Below are positions 11,157 through 18,179 of a stretch of DNA of 28,733 bases, in pieces; the stretch's first letter is position 1, and every line of letters starts with the position of its first letter. The position numbers were made by a program, and so were the translations under genes. A model generated the notes under the pieces. It worked only from the letters and a program-made list of their open reading frames with translations, did no database searches and was not told where the DNA came from. This stretch comes from Chara braunii (taxonomy: Eukaryota > Streptophyta > Charophyceae > Charales > Characeae), in assembly GCA_003427395.1 (NCBI GenBank), contig BFEA01000111.1, positions 58,397 to 87,129 on the forward strand. Reading direction: 5' to 3'.

Positions 11157-11157
11157 G
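11071..11157. repeat. (GT)n(GA)n compound microsatellite
   Basis: GT dinucleotides run to about 11134, then GA dinucleotides to 11157. It lies just right of the LINE 5' break. Confidence 0.97.
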
Positions 11158-11278
11158 CACGTTTGGCATGAGACTGCAGATCACTGACCTATGAGTGCCT
11201 GTGGGCCACATTTTGAGAGAGAGAATGCTTTGGAATTGAAGATATGGAAGTGGAAGGAAAGAACGAGGGCTCAAAAAA

Positions 11279-11575
11279 ATGGATCAGAAGGAAAATTCAT
11301 ACGAGGACAAAGGTAAAGGACAGTTTGCATACCTCCTCTGGAAACCATACTCCGGGTTTTGTGTACCCTTCCAAAACCGCTCTAGCAAACGCCGATGTGG
11401 CCACCCCAACGGCCCTGAATTTGTCAAGCAAAAGGATGCACTAACAATTGAGTACTTTACTCAGCTTTACTGTTGCTTCCCCCTTGGATTGCTGCTTGTG
11501 ATGCCACCTGTTGGCTGTCCATTTACAACAGAGGTTAAAGGAGCTGATGATGACTCAAAAGAGACAGAACATTAA
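11279..11575 (+). CDS. Unrecognised open frame of 98 codons
   Basis: An ATG-started frame (MDQKENSYEDKGKGQFAYLL) with a hydrophobic stretch near residues 63-77 (YCCFPLGLLLVMPPVG) and an acidic end. I recognise no family. It sits directly upstream of the hammerhead repeats and has no other gene signal. It could be a chance open frame or an old exon piece. Confidence 0.15.
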   Translation: MDQKENSYEDKGKGQFAYLLWKPYSGFCVPFQNRSSKRRCGHPNGPEFVKQKDALTIEYFTQLYCCFPLGLLLVMPPVGCPFTTEVKGADDDSKETEH

Positions 11576-11607
11576 TTATTAATACCAACATTAATACCGG
11601 AATTCTT

Positions 11608-11665
11608 CAGGCTGCTGAGGGTTCCACCTCCTGATGAGTCCGTGCAAGTCCGAACAAACAGTCTG
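11608..11665 (+). ncRNA. Degenerate type III hammerhead ribozyme, copy A
   Basis: Stem I is GAGG (11617-11620), loop GTTCCA and CCTC (11627-11630), running directly into the core CTGATGA at 11631-11637. Stem III would pair CAGGCTG (11608-11614) with the segment ending CAGTCTG at 11665. The cleavage triplet reads GCT instead of a NUH triplet, and the GAAA box reads CAAA, so it should be inactive. Confidence 0.6.
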
Positions 11666-11676
11666 TCATTGTCCTT

Positions 11677-11755
11677 GTTTTGTTTTGTTTTGTTTTGTCT
11701 GTTTGTCTGTTTGTTTGTTTGTTTGTTAAACTTGTTTGTTTGTTTTTTTAAGGAG
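11677..11755 (+). repeat. (TTTTG)n/(TTTG)n low-complexity tract
   Basis: Repeats of TTTTG, then TTTG and related units, directly after hammerhead copy A. Confidence 0.9.
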
Positions 11756-11918
11756 CAAGTGCGTTTATGTCACAACCGAGTTTCAAATGGGCAAAACAAA
11801 ACACACACATGGGCAAAAAGAACAACTGCCGAACTTAAAAGGGCAATGAAAATACCGTGGCCGTGGTGTCAGGCTGGGTGTCAGAACTACAGGGGTCAGC
11901 ATTAATACCGGAATTCTT

Positions 11919-11976
11919 CAGGCTGTCGAGGGTTCCACCTCCTGATGAGTCGGTGCAAGTCCAAACAAACAGTCTG
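11919..11976 (+). ncRNA. Near-complete type III hammerhead ribozyme, copy B
   Basis: A canonical GUC triplet (11925-11927) is followed by stem I GAGG/CCTC (11928-11931 and 11938-11941) with a six-base loop, and the core CTGATGA (11942-11948). Stem II has 5' side GTCGG at 11949-11953 and loop TGCAAGT, but its 3' side is CCAAA instead of the complementary CCGAC. Stem III pairs CAGGCTGT (11919-11926) with ACAGTCTG (11969-11976) over 8 bp with one G-U. The GAAA box reads CAAA (11966-11969), so G12 is lost and activity is unlikely. Confidence 0.72.
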
Positions 11977-12196
11977 TCACCGTCCTTTTTTTTCCTTCTT
12001 TTCTTCCTCCACCCCCCCTCCCCTCCCCTCCCCCCGCACTTCATGTATCTACTTCAAATTACTTGTATGTTTTTCTGTCTTCCACCATTCCTATAGACAT
12101 GTTCAAAAAAGTTCTGCATTGCATTCATTGAATTTCATTCTGTTCACAGGAAGGAGAACTGTCTTCAAGTCTTTGTGGATCGTTTGTTGCTCCTGA

Positions 12197-12528
12197 ACAG
12201 CGATTTTGTTAAAGTGGACGTATTAGTTTTTTTAAAGGAAATTAAAATCTCATTTTTTGGCCCGAAAAAATCATGAAATTGAGGCTACAGCATCCTGATG
12301 ACGCCCTACCCCCTCGATGCAAGTCCACATACGTCCAGGCCAGAAAACGCCGGACCCCTTGGATGTATGTGGACTTAGCAAAGTCCAGATACATCGGAGC
12401 GGCATTTTCAGAATGCCATACCCTCAATTTCATGAATTTTGGGCCAAAGAATGACATTTGAATTTGGTTCAAAAAATATAATATCATATTAATAATATTT
12501 AATAAGTCCATTTTAACGAAATCGCTGT
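12197..12528. repeat. 332-bp near-palindrome (foldback or MITE-like element)
   Basis: The outer ends ACAGCGATTTTGTTAAAGTG (12197 on) and its near-complement ending CGCTGT at 12528 are inverted. Further inside, CATTTTTTGGCCC and CATGAAATTGAGG pair with the right side (12421-12456). Near the centre AGTCCACATACGTCCA pairs with TGGATGTATGTGGACT (15 of 16). The arms are about 150 bases with small gaps, so the RNA would form one long hairpin. No target duplication was identified. Confidence 0.85.
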
Positions 12529-12587
12529 TGTTGGAGGTGGCCGTTTGCAGTACAACTGTGTTTGTACTCGGGATATGAGTTTGTGTG

Positions 12588-12591
<4 letters not shown>

Positions 12592-12650
<59 letters not shown>
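12592..12650. repeat. (CA)n microsatellite
   Basis: About 29 uninterrupted CA units. Confidence 0.98.
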
Positions 12651-12654
<4 letters not shown>

Positions 12655-12699
12655 AGGTTCATGTATGTCTTTCTCGTGTTGTTAGTCCTTTCTCCTATT

Positions 12700-13380
12700 T
12701 TTTCTAAGTACTTTCTGTGTGTTTGAGTGAGCACCTTTAACGAGTGCTAAATAGTAGGTGCTCCATTGTTTGAAGTGCCTGCAGGACTCTTAGGGGAGCC
12801 GCTCTGTCCGTGATATCTGTGTGGTGCATATGGTCAGTGTGTGATGACAGAGGTCCGTCGGAGTGATTCCCTGGCTCAGAAGGTGGTGGGAACCAACAGT
12901 CTACGGGGTTCACCTGTGATATGAGTAGGTGATGTGCACTTTGCTCCGCGTTGGATGTGTAGACTGCCTCATCTGCACTCTGCCGGTGCCTTGCTGCTCG
13001 TCCCGCTTGCTTCACGCGTCGTTTCCGGCAAGCTGCTGTGTTCACTTGTGCTGTGGCTGCAGTGCTGATGTTGCCTCGTGCCACTGCTCTGCTGCCTTGT
13101 TGGCCATCTGCGTGCCAGCCTTCCACGTCCTTTCCGTGTGTGCCGAGTAGTGTGGCTGCCTTGATGGTGTTGCCTTGTGCTTCACCGCGCGGTTGCTGCG
13201 TCGCTCGTCCGCTTGCCCTGTCGTTTCTTGCAGTTGTTTTTGGCGTTGTGCAGCCATGTTGCCTCAGTAGCGTTGCCTGGTGCTTCGCTGAGTCGCTTCC
13301 CGCTGCTAGGTTTCGCTTGCGGACAGTCTGCCTCTTCAACATGGATCAAAGGGTTCATGACCCAAAGTTCCAAACCATCA
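12700..13380. other. Degenerate G/T/C-rich repeat tract, no gene recognised
   Basis: A motif like GTTGCCT[T/C]GTGC recurs near 13069, 13166, 13258 and 13274, suggesting an eroded repeat of about 100 bp. A 201-codon open frame on the minus strand (12737-13342) is Ala/Arg/Gln-rich and resembles no family; it is probably a by-product of the repeat composition. Confidence 0.5.
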
Positions 13381-13394
13381 ATACGGAGATTCCG

Positions 13395-13573
13395 CAGATT
13401 GGCAAGGGTTAAGGGCCTCGACACACCACTCTTGAAATGTGAAAAAGACAAAAATGTGGCCATCGGGCCATGTTCTAGCGGGAAGTTCATTCTCAGTTTG
13501 CACATTTCGAGAGTGGTGTGGCGATGCCCTAAGCCTCCTGATGCTCCGGTGCAACTCCGACGAAACAATCATG
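13395..13573 (+). ncRNA. Hammerhead ribozyme copy C, interrupted by a MITE
   Basis: With the MITE at 13413-13529 and one TAA removed, this aligns base for base with copy B. Stem III pairs GATTG (13397-13401) with CAATC (13566-13570). Stem I is AAGG/CCTC with a loop now holding the insertion. The core is CTGATGC (A9 changed to C), and stem II has a three-base CGG/CCG helix with intact GAAAC at 13562-13566. The cleavage triplet reads GGC. It therefore keeps the GAAA box lost in A and B but loses A9. Confidence 0.62.
13413..13529. mobile_element. 117-bp Tourist/Harbinger-like MITE
   Basis: Terminal inverted repeats start GGGCCTCGACACACCACTC on the left; the right end is the near-complement ending GTGTGGCGATGCCC. 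It is flanked by TAA at 13410-13412 and 13530-13532, the 3-bp TWA duplication typical of PIF/Harbinger elements. It is non-coding. A related copy in the same orientation is at 17196-17318. Confidence 0.83.
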
Positions 13574-13640
13574 AGCTGTTTCTTTTTAGGGTCTTTGCAT
13601 TTTTTTTGTGGGACTTGTGTACCTTTTTTCGGGTTTGTTC

Positions 13641-13718
13641 GCCTTGTGTGCTCGAGTGTCTTCTGCCCTCCCGCCTACCCTATGCCTTGTGTGCTCGAGT
13701 GTCTTCTGCCCTCCCGCC
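13641..13718. repeat. 43-bp tandem duplication
   Basis: A unit starting GCCTTGTGTGCTCGAGTGTC at 13641 recurs at 13684 for about 35 identical bases. Confidence 0.93.
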
Positions 13719-13971
13719 TCCTGTCTCCCTATGCCTTTTCGGATGTCTTGTTTTGTCTTCTTTCTGGGTGCGCTGCCTTGTGTTGACTGTCTGCCCACCC
13801 GCTTCGCCCGTGCCCTCCGGCCTATGTGCCTTCGTTGTTGCCTGCTGTCCCATGTGTTGTTCCCTCATGCCCTGCTGTTGTTTTCTTTTTGTCTTCCCAC
13901 CTGTCGCATTGGTGTTTTTTTGGGTTGACGCACACAATGGATCTTGCTTAAGTAGGAGCTATATCACGAAT

Positions 13972-14057
13972 GACAGAATCCATTGCGATCGTTACCCGGC
14001 ATCTCCACCAAAAAAAAAAGAAAAAAAAAAAGAAAAAAAGAAGACAGAATCCATTGC
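13972..14057 (+). mobile_element. Short A-tailed retroinsertion with 15-bp target duplication
   Basis: GACAGAATCCATTGC occurs at 13972-13986 and 14043-14057. Between them lie 23 bases of unique sequence ending CTCCACC and an A-rich tail with scattered G. This is the signature of target-primed reverse transcription with extreme 5' truncation. The source transcript is unknown. Confidence 0.85.
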
Positions 14058-14124
14058 CCCTCGTCCGGTTTTGTAGATGGTATGGAGCACAGTGTCTGCG
14101 GTTGGAGAAATTGTACATGTGCTG

Positions 14125-14125
<1 letters not shown>

Positions 14126-14159
<34 letters not shown>

Positions 14160-14178
14160 ATCATCATCACACACACAC

Positions 14179-14233
<55 letters not shown>
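14126..14233. repeat. Interrupted (CA)n microsatellite
   Basis: CA dinucleotides broken once by CATCATCATCA near 14158-14169. Confidence 0.97.
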
Positions 14234-14237
<4 letters not shown>

Positions 14238-14240
14238 GAC

Positions 14241-14400
14241 AGACCAGAAAGATAGTTTGTATACATTCATGTTGAGGGTTGCGTTTGGGGGAAGACAGTA
14301 GTGGAAACTGTATGGGACTGGAAAGATCGCTTGTATACATTCATTCATGTTGAGGGTGTGTCGGAAGATGGATGTGATGACTTTATGGGATTGGAAAGAC
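14241..14400. repeat. Degenerate tandem repeat of about 85 bp
   Basis: GAAAGAT[A/C]G[T/C]TTGTATACATTC followed by ATGTTGAGGGT appears at about 14247 and 14321. A third partial unit (GGGATTGGAAAGACG) begins near 14388. Confidence 0.8.
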
Positions 14401-14405
14401 GAAAG

Positions 14406-14459
14406 TGGGTAAATGGCAGACACCTAATTTGTTGATCCAGAGGTTAAGAGCTCAAATCC
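14406..14459 (+). other. tRNA-like A/B-box segment (possible SINE relic)
   Basis: TGGGTAAATGG at 14406-14416 resembles a pol III A box, and AGCTCAAATCC at 14449-14459 matches the B box GGTTCAAATCC at 9 of 11. Their spacing of 43 bases is that of a tRNA gene. No intact cloverleaf forms, so it is not a functional tRNA. A tRNA-derived SINE head is the best guess. Confidence 0.35.
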
Positions 14460-15400
14460 AGTTTCCAACAAAGTAATGTTATTAGTGTAATGACCCACCA
14501 AAACACAGACTGAGAACACTGCTGATTTCTGGGTTTTGTGGTTGGAATGTCTGCCTTGTTGAGATTCCCGCATTCTGCTGAGTTTTCTAAGTCTGTGTGT
14601 GTGCGTGTCTGTCTGAGTGCTTGACGGCCTGAGTGTGCGTGTGACCCGCAAGGGTAATTGTTCGTTTGGAGGCCCCACCAGGGCTGGTACTTACCTGTGG
14701 CCGTGTTGCAGTGGGAAAACCACCGGGGGTAGGCCCGCGATACTTAGAGCAGTGGGAAAACACTCAAGTAGCAGGTAGGTCGTGGTAGATGTGTCAGGTA
14801 CTTGAGGCCTAGCAGAAGAAGACAAAAAGTTGGCATTTTTAGAGGCCCAGTAGCGGTAGGCTAGCGGTAGGCTGGCCTGGAAGTCACCGCCCAAGAGGCA
14901 AGTTGGCCGCTATATCTCCAGAAGGAGTGAGTAGCTCCTCCTCATTTGCAGTGTGCAAGGTTGGGCGACATACTGCTTGAGCGGGCACTGGACTCAGAGC
15001 GCTGCCTGGAGGACGAAGGAGAGCTGGGTGCTCAAGCCTGGCTATGGCGAGCAGCCCAGCTTGAGGATGAGGAAGAAGGGGGCGAAGGAGGAGAGTGGCG
15101 AGGTACCTACCTGGCTATGGTGGATACCATCTTCATCACCTTGCTAGGCGCTGCATCTGGAAGGCCCCAGTTGGGGTAGCGCCGCACCAAGGAAGCTTCG
15201 AGGCAGAGTCAGTCATGGCGGCCTGAAGAGCAGCGACCATAACTGCTTTGAGTTCTCTTTTGCACAGGAGGGAAGAGCCCTTAGTAGTCCGCCATAGCCT
15301 TGGCATGTGAGAGGAAGGTGAAGAGGGAAGCCATGGCTATGCTGGACCTATTGTTGTGCTGGCAGTAAGAGGGAACTTCGGATATTGATTCTGGTTCAAC
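14460..15400. other. Region with no gene recognised
   Basis: Short internal repeats are visible: CAGTGGGAAAAC at about 14709 and 14751, GCGGTAGGCT near 14852 and 14863, and CTGGCTATGG at about 15039 and 15111. A 77-codon plus-strand frame at 14946-15179 (Glu/Gly-rich) resembles nothing known. Its GCTATGG motif also occurs in LTR sequences elsewhere in the window, so this may be an unrecognised LTR. Confidence 0.4.
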
Positions 15401-15403
15401 CAC

Positions 15404-15600
15404 TCATTGTTATTATTATTATTATTATTTGGGAGAAGAATTAAGATTGGTGGAGACAAGGAGGAGGAGGAGGAAGGTGGAGAGAGAAGGGGGATTTGTC
15501 GTTGGTCTTGCTGGTGTACATCTTCTTCTTCTTCCTCTTCTTCTTCCTCTTCTTCTTTGCCTTCTCCGTCTCCTTTCTCTCTTCTTCTTTGGTCTCTATC
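15404..15600. repeat. Low-complexity block: (ATT)n, (GGA)n, (TTC)n
   Basis: An ATT run, a GGA/AGG-rich stretch near 15461-15475 and a TTC/CTTC-rich stretch near 15530-15560. Open frames here are runs of Ser/Leu or Glu/Lys and are not genes. Confidence 0.9.
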
Positions 15601-15760
15601 TCTTTGCAAGTGCTTCCATGTCTTTCGCAATTGGGTGGCATTGTCTTTCCTTGTGAATTTGCACTTCAGAAATGACCAAGATCGTAACATTGGGGGATTT
15701 CTACTCCCCCTGATGCCCTCCTTTCCCCCTTCCCAGGCACACACGCACCTCAAACCTAGG

Positions 15761-15888
15761 GCAGGTACAACGTACCTGGCTAAATATTTGTAATGGTTTG
15801 TACGGATGCTATTTAAAAATTGTAATGGCTTGGAAGGATGCCACAGAAAGGCCTATGGCAGGTACAACGTACCTAGATAAGTATTTGT
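15761..15888. repeat. 97-bp tandem duplication with AGGTAC/GTACCT palindrome
   Basis: GCAGGTACAACGTACCT begins at 15761 and recurs at 15858, each followed by a similar TAATATTTGT-type sequence. Each copy holds the inverted repeat AGGTAC-AAC-GTACCT. ACAACGTACCTGGC also occurs in the E1 leader near 6436. Confidence 0.85.
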
Positions 15889-16293
15889 GTGTATACAGCG
15901 CAACAGACTTCACCCCGTCCGTACACTCTAGATCAACCTGCACACAAAGGTTTGTGGCAAAAAATAGTAGTTATGGATCAGTACATCTGGGCTCCTCCTT
16001 GCAAGCACGGAGATTCTCCGTGCAAGCACGGATTAAAAGTGCTTGTGTGCGAGGGATGCAGAGAATGTATTGGGGATATTTTTCCAGCTCCAGACGCATT
16101 TATGATGTTCGCGAGGGATGCAGAGAAGGTTGCCCAGGCAGCAAGGCAACAGCATGTGTCTCAGTCTGTGGGTGGCCGTGAGGGGGGCAAGGAGAAATGG
16201 GTGCAGTTTGTTACCCTGCCGTGGAACCACCAGTACATGCCCCCAGGCAGCTTGAAAATCGGCTCATCCGACAAATTCCGAAGGATCGGCGCA
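15889..16293 (+). CDS. Unrecognised open frame with Cys/His-rich patch
   Basis: An ATG-started frame runs to 16617, but its last 100 codons are an inverted-repeat element, so only the first part is of interest. It contains PCKHGLKVLVCEGCREC, which looks like one unit of a CXHG-X5-C-X2-C pattern. Part of it arises from an 8-bp hairpin (GCACGGAG-ATT-CTCCGTGC, 16005-16023) and a 62-bp repeat of GCGAGGGATGCAGAGAA. No family is assigned. It may be fortuitous. Confidence 0.15.
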
Positions 16294-16563
16294 ACCAGAC
16301 CAAATGGCAGGCGGCGCCAGCCAAAAAAAAAAACAGAAAAAAAACGAGCTGGCGTTTCAGCAAAGCTTTGGCACGCAGGGCGAATCCACCTGTCGCACAA
16401 AAGAGGCTCGGATGCACTGGTCCTTCAGGCCACCAGTTTACACCTGGGCGTGGAGAAACTGCAATGTGCGCCAAGACTTTCTCAGCCACCAGAGGTGCAC
16501 TTTTTTAAAGATTTTTGTTTTTCCTTCTCTCTTGGCTGGCGCCGCCAGCCATTGCGGTCTGGT
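16294..16563. mobile_element. 270-bp inverted-repeat (MITE-like) element
   Basis: The left arm at 16294-16322 (ACCAGACCAAATGG, then CGGCGCCAGCC) and right arm at 16534-16563 (GGCTGGCGCCG, then GGTCTGGT) are near-complementary over about 29 bases. A weaker A-rich/T-rich complement continues inside. No target duplication was identified, so its class is open. Confidence 0.75.
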
Positions 16564-16667
16564 AGGCCCGAGCTGCGAGTGGGTGACGACCATTTTTCCA
16601 CAAGGCTGGGGCTGTGAACTAGCGGTATAACTGCGCAATGTCCATACTTCCACACAGCCCAGCCTAA

Positions 16668-17069
16668 GGGCACCCTCACACTACCACGTATTTTCGCAAA
16701 ATCGCAAATTTTATGTAGTTTTTTGGGTCACAAGAGACACGTATTTTGCGTGTTCACACAAAAGGGCACGTAAATGTCAGCGGCCTGGACAGCAGCAGCC
16801 TTACATATTTTGCGGGGACCTCCAGAGGTCCCTGCAAAATCATATTTCTTTTTCCTCTACTGCTTTCTGGAAGCAAAAAAAAATAAAATTAAAGTGCATT
16901 GTGCTGTCTGACTGCACACAACGTATTTTTGCATCTCAAGGCCTGGTCGTGACCCTGTCCTTTCTGCTTTAGGCAACAAACGGGTGAGCAGTGTGACCCG
17001 CAGGTGCCATATAAACGCAAATTCACATACGTAAAATTTGCAGAAGTATGTGCTAGTGTGTGTATGCCC
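16668..17069. mobile_element. 402-bp Tourist/Harbinger-like MITE
   Basis: The ends are inverted: left GGGCACCCTCACACTACCAC, right the near-complement ending TAGTGTGTGTATGCCC. TAA flanks both sides (16665-16667, 17070-17072), fitting PIF/Harbinger insertion. It is non-coding. A 16-bp internal hairpin (16807-16822 with 16825-16840, loop CA) is nearly perfect. Confidence 0.83.
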
Positions 17070-17114
17070 TAAGGAGCGGGAAGCCGGTTGATTTTGGCCA
17101 GGGGAGTCACAAAT

Positions 17115-17129
17115 ATTGTTGCTCTTCCC

Positions 17130-17161
<32 letters not shown>

Positions 17162-17168
17162 TTGCTCT
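17115..17168 (+). mobile_element. Tail-only A-tract insertion with 11-bp target duplication
   Basis: ATTGTTGCTCT at 17115-17125 and 17158-17168 flanks TCCC plus about 29 A. Only the poly(A) end of a transcript seems to have been copied in. Confidence 0.75.
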
Positions 17169-17195
17169 GTTGATTGAGAGTTGAAACCAAAGAGA

Positions 17196-17318
17196 GGGCC
17201 TCACTCCACTACTCTCCACATGCACAAAAGAAAAAAATAAAAAAATATGTATCGTCCCATGTTCTAGCGCAAGATTCATTCTCATTTTGCACATTTGGAG
17301 AGTAGTCTAGCGAGGCCC
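17196..17318. mobile_element. 123-bp MITE related to the copy at 13413
   Basis: It starts GGGCCTCACTCCACTACTC and ends with the near-complement TAGCGAGGCCC. The interior shares ATGTTCTAGCG, TTCATTCTCA and TTTGCACATTT in order with the copy at 13413-13529. Flanking TAA is no longer seen. Confidence 0.78.
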
Positions 17319-17395
17319 GGAGTTTCAGGAAACAATGGAGAATGCTCATGTCATAGTTGTGATAAGGTAGAGGGTAAATGTGAAAATAGTAAATC

Positions 17396-17397
<2 letters not shown>

Positions 17398-17432
<35 letters not shown>
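17398..17432. repeat. Poly(A) tract
   Basis: More than 30 uninterrupted A bases. No matching target duplication was found for this tract itself. Confidence 0.95.
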
Positions 17433-17434
<2 letters not shown>

Positions 17435-17439
17435 TATTT

Positions 17440-17607
17440 GGAAATGTGGGTGGTTGCTGTACGGCTGATCCTCTTCTCTTGTCTCTTCTCCCTCATTGCC
17501 TGTAAGAACATGCTTGACCGTGATAAGCAACTGGACTGACGCCTTCCAGAATAGAAGACGCCTTGCTTTAGGGGGAAAAAAAAAGAAAAGAAGGAAATGT
17601 GGGTGGT
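17440..17607 (+). mobile_element. 138-bp A-tailed retroinsertion with 15-bp target duplication
   Basis: GGAAATGTGGGTGGT occurs at 17440-17454 and 17593-17607. The body (17455-17592) ends in GGGGG then an A-rich tail directly before the second duplication. AATAGAA lies about 30 bases upstream of the tail and could be a polyadenylation signal. The body has no pol III boxes and no recognised coding match, so it looks like the 3' end of an unknown transcript. Confidence 0.8.
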
Positions 17608-17699
17608 GCAGTGGGGTATTAGTAGGGCAGGTTGATTTGAATTGATATGTCAGGAACAGACAGGAAGCGGAAATTATGGGACTTTGATGGAGATCCTGA

Positions 17700-18035
17700 A
17701 TCGCGGCGAGTTGGAAAAGTACGGTGTTTGGAAAACGATCGAGATTCGGCCTATATCCATGCCCACACACATAAAAGTCCACTTGTACAAGATGAAGGAG
17801 AAGCAATGGGTGTTCGGCGGGTCAGGAATGGCAGTTGGAAAAGCGAGGTACTTGGTAAACGAGCGACATTCGTCGCATTTCATGCACACACACACATAAA
17901 AGACCGGTCGTACAAGATGACGGAGAAGCAATGGGCGTTTGATAAATAGCGGAATGCGAGTTTGGCAAACGGAACCAGCGGCATTTGTTGCATTTCCCAT
18001 CCACACACGCATACAAGTCCCTTTGTTCGAGATCT
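17700..18035. repeat. Three degenerate tandem units of about 125 bp
   Basis: Units begin near 17708 (AGTTGGAAAAG), 17831 (AGTTGGAAAAG) and 17957 (GAGTTTGGCAAAC). Each contains CACACACATA-like sequence and AAGTCC or AGACCG; the first two also share AAGATGAAGGAGAAGCAATGGG-like runs. Frames on both strands are open over parts of it but look like repeat by-products. Confidence 0.8.
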
Positions 18036-18119
18036 GGCTTTCACTGGAGCCTGCACTTAGGACGAGCGGCTGACGAGGTGCAGCAGAGATTACGGCAATT
18101 CCATTGTGAAACATAATGA

Positions 18120-18163
18120 AAAGCCTGGTACCAAAAAAAAGGAAAAAAAAAAGAAAGCCTGGT
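18120..18163 (+). mobile_element. Tail-only A-rich insertion with 10-bp target duplication
   Basis: AAAGCCTGGT at 18120-18129 and 18154-18163 flanks ACC, eight A, GG and ten A. This matches the structure of the insertions at 13972 and 17115. Confidence 0.7.
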
Positions 18164-18179
18164 GCAGAAGTTAGTTTGA

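Larger units (their letters stand above)
11589..11987 (+). repeat. Direct repeat pair carrying hammerhead motifs (period 311 bp)
   Basis: An about 88-base segment starting CATTAATACCGGAATTC occurs at 11589-11676 and again at 11900-11987 with few differences. Each copy carries a hammerhead-like core and runs into T-rich DNA. A third, more diverged copy surrounds 13385-13573. Confidence 0.93.

Noticed and set aside
11029-11274. Open frames across the GT/GA repeat (Thr-His or Val-Cys runs)
   Set aside because: Products are pure dinucleotide translations. The same applies to frames across 12592-12650 and 14126-14233.
12296-12345. Fourth hammerhead-like core (CTGATGA followed later by TGCAAGTCC)
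   Set aside because: There are 14 extra bases between the words, no GAAA box and no stem III partner. The site is explained by the large palindrome.
12737-13342. 201-codon minus-strand frame as a gene
   Set aside because: Ala/Arg/Gln-rich composition, degenerate DNA repeats underneath and no recognisable domain.
13177-14076. 299-codon plus-strand frame as a membrane protein
   Set aside because: Cys/Leu/Phe-rich translation of degenerate G/T/C repeats. It runs through a MITE, a 43-bp duplication and an A-tailed insertion.
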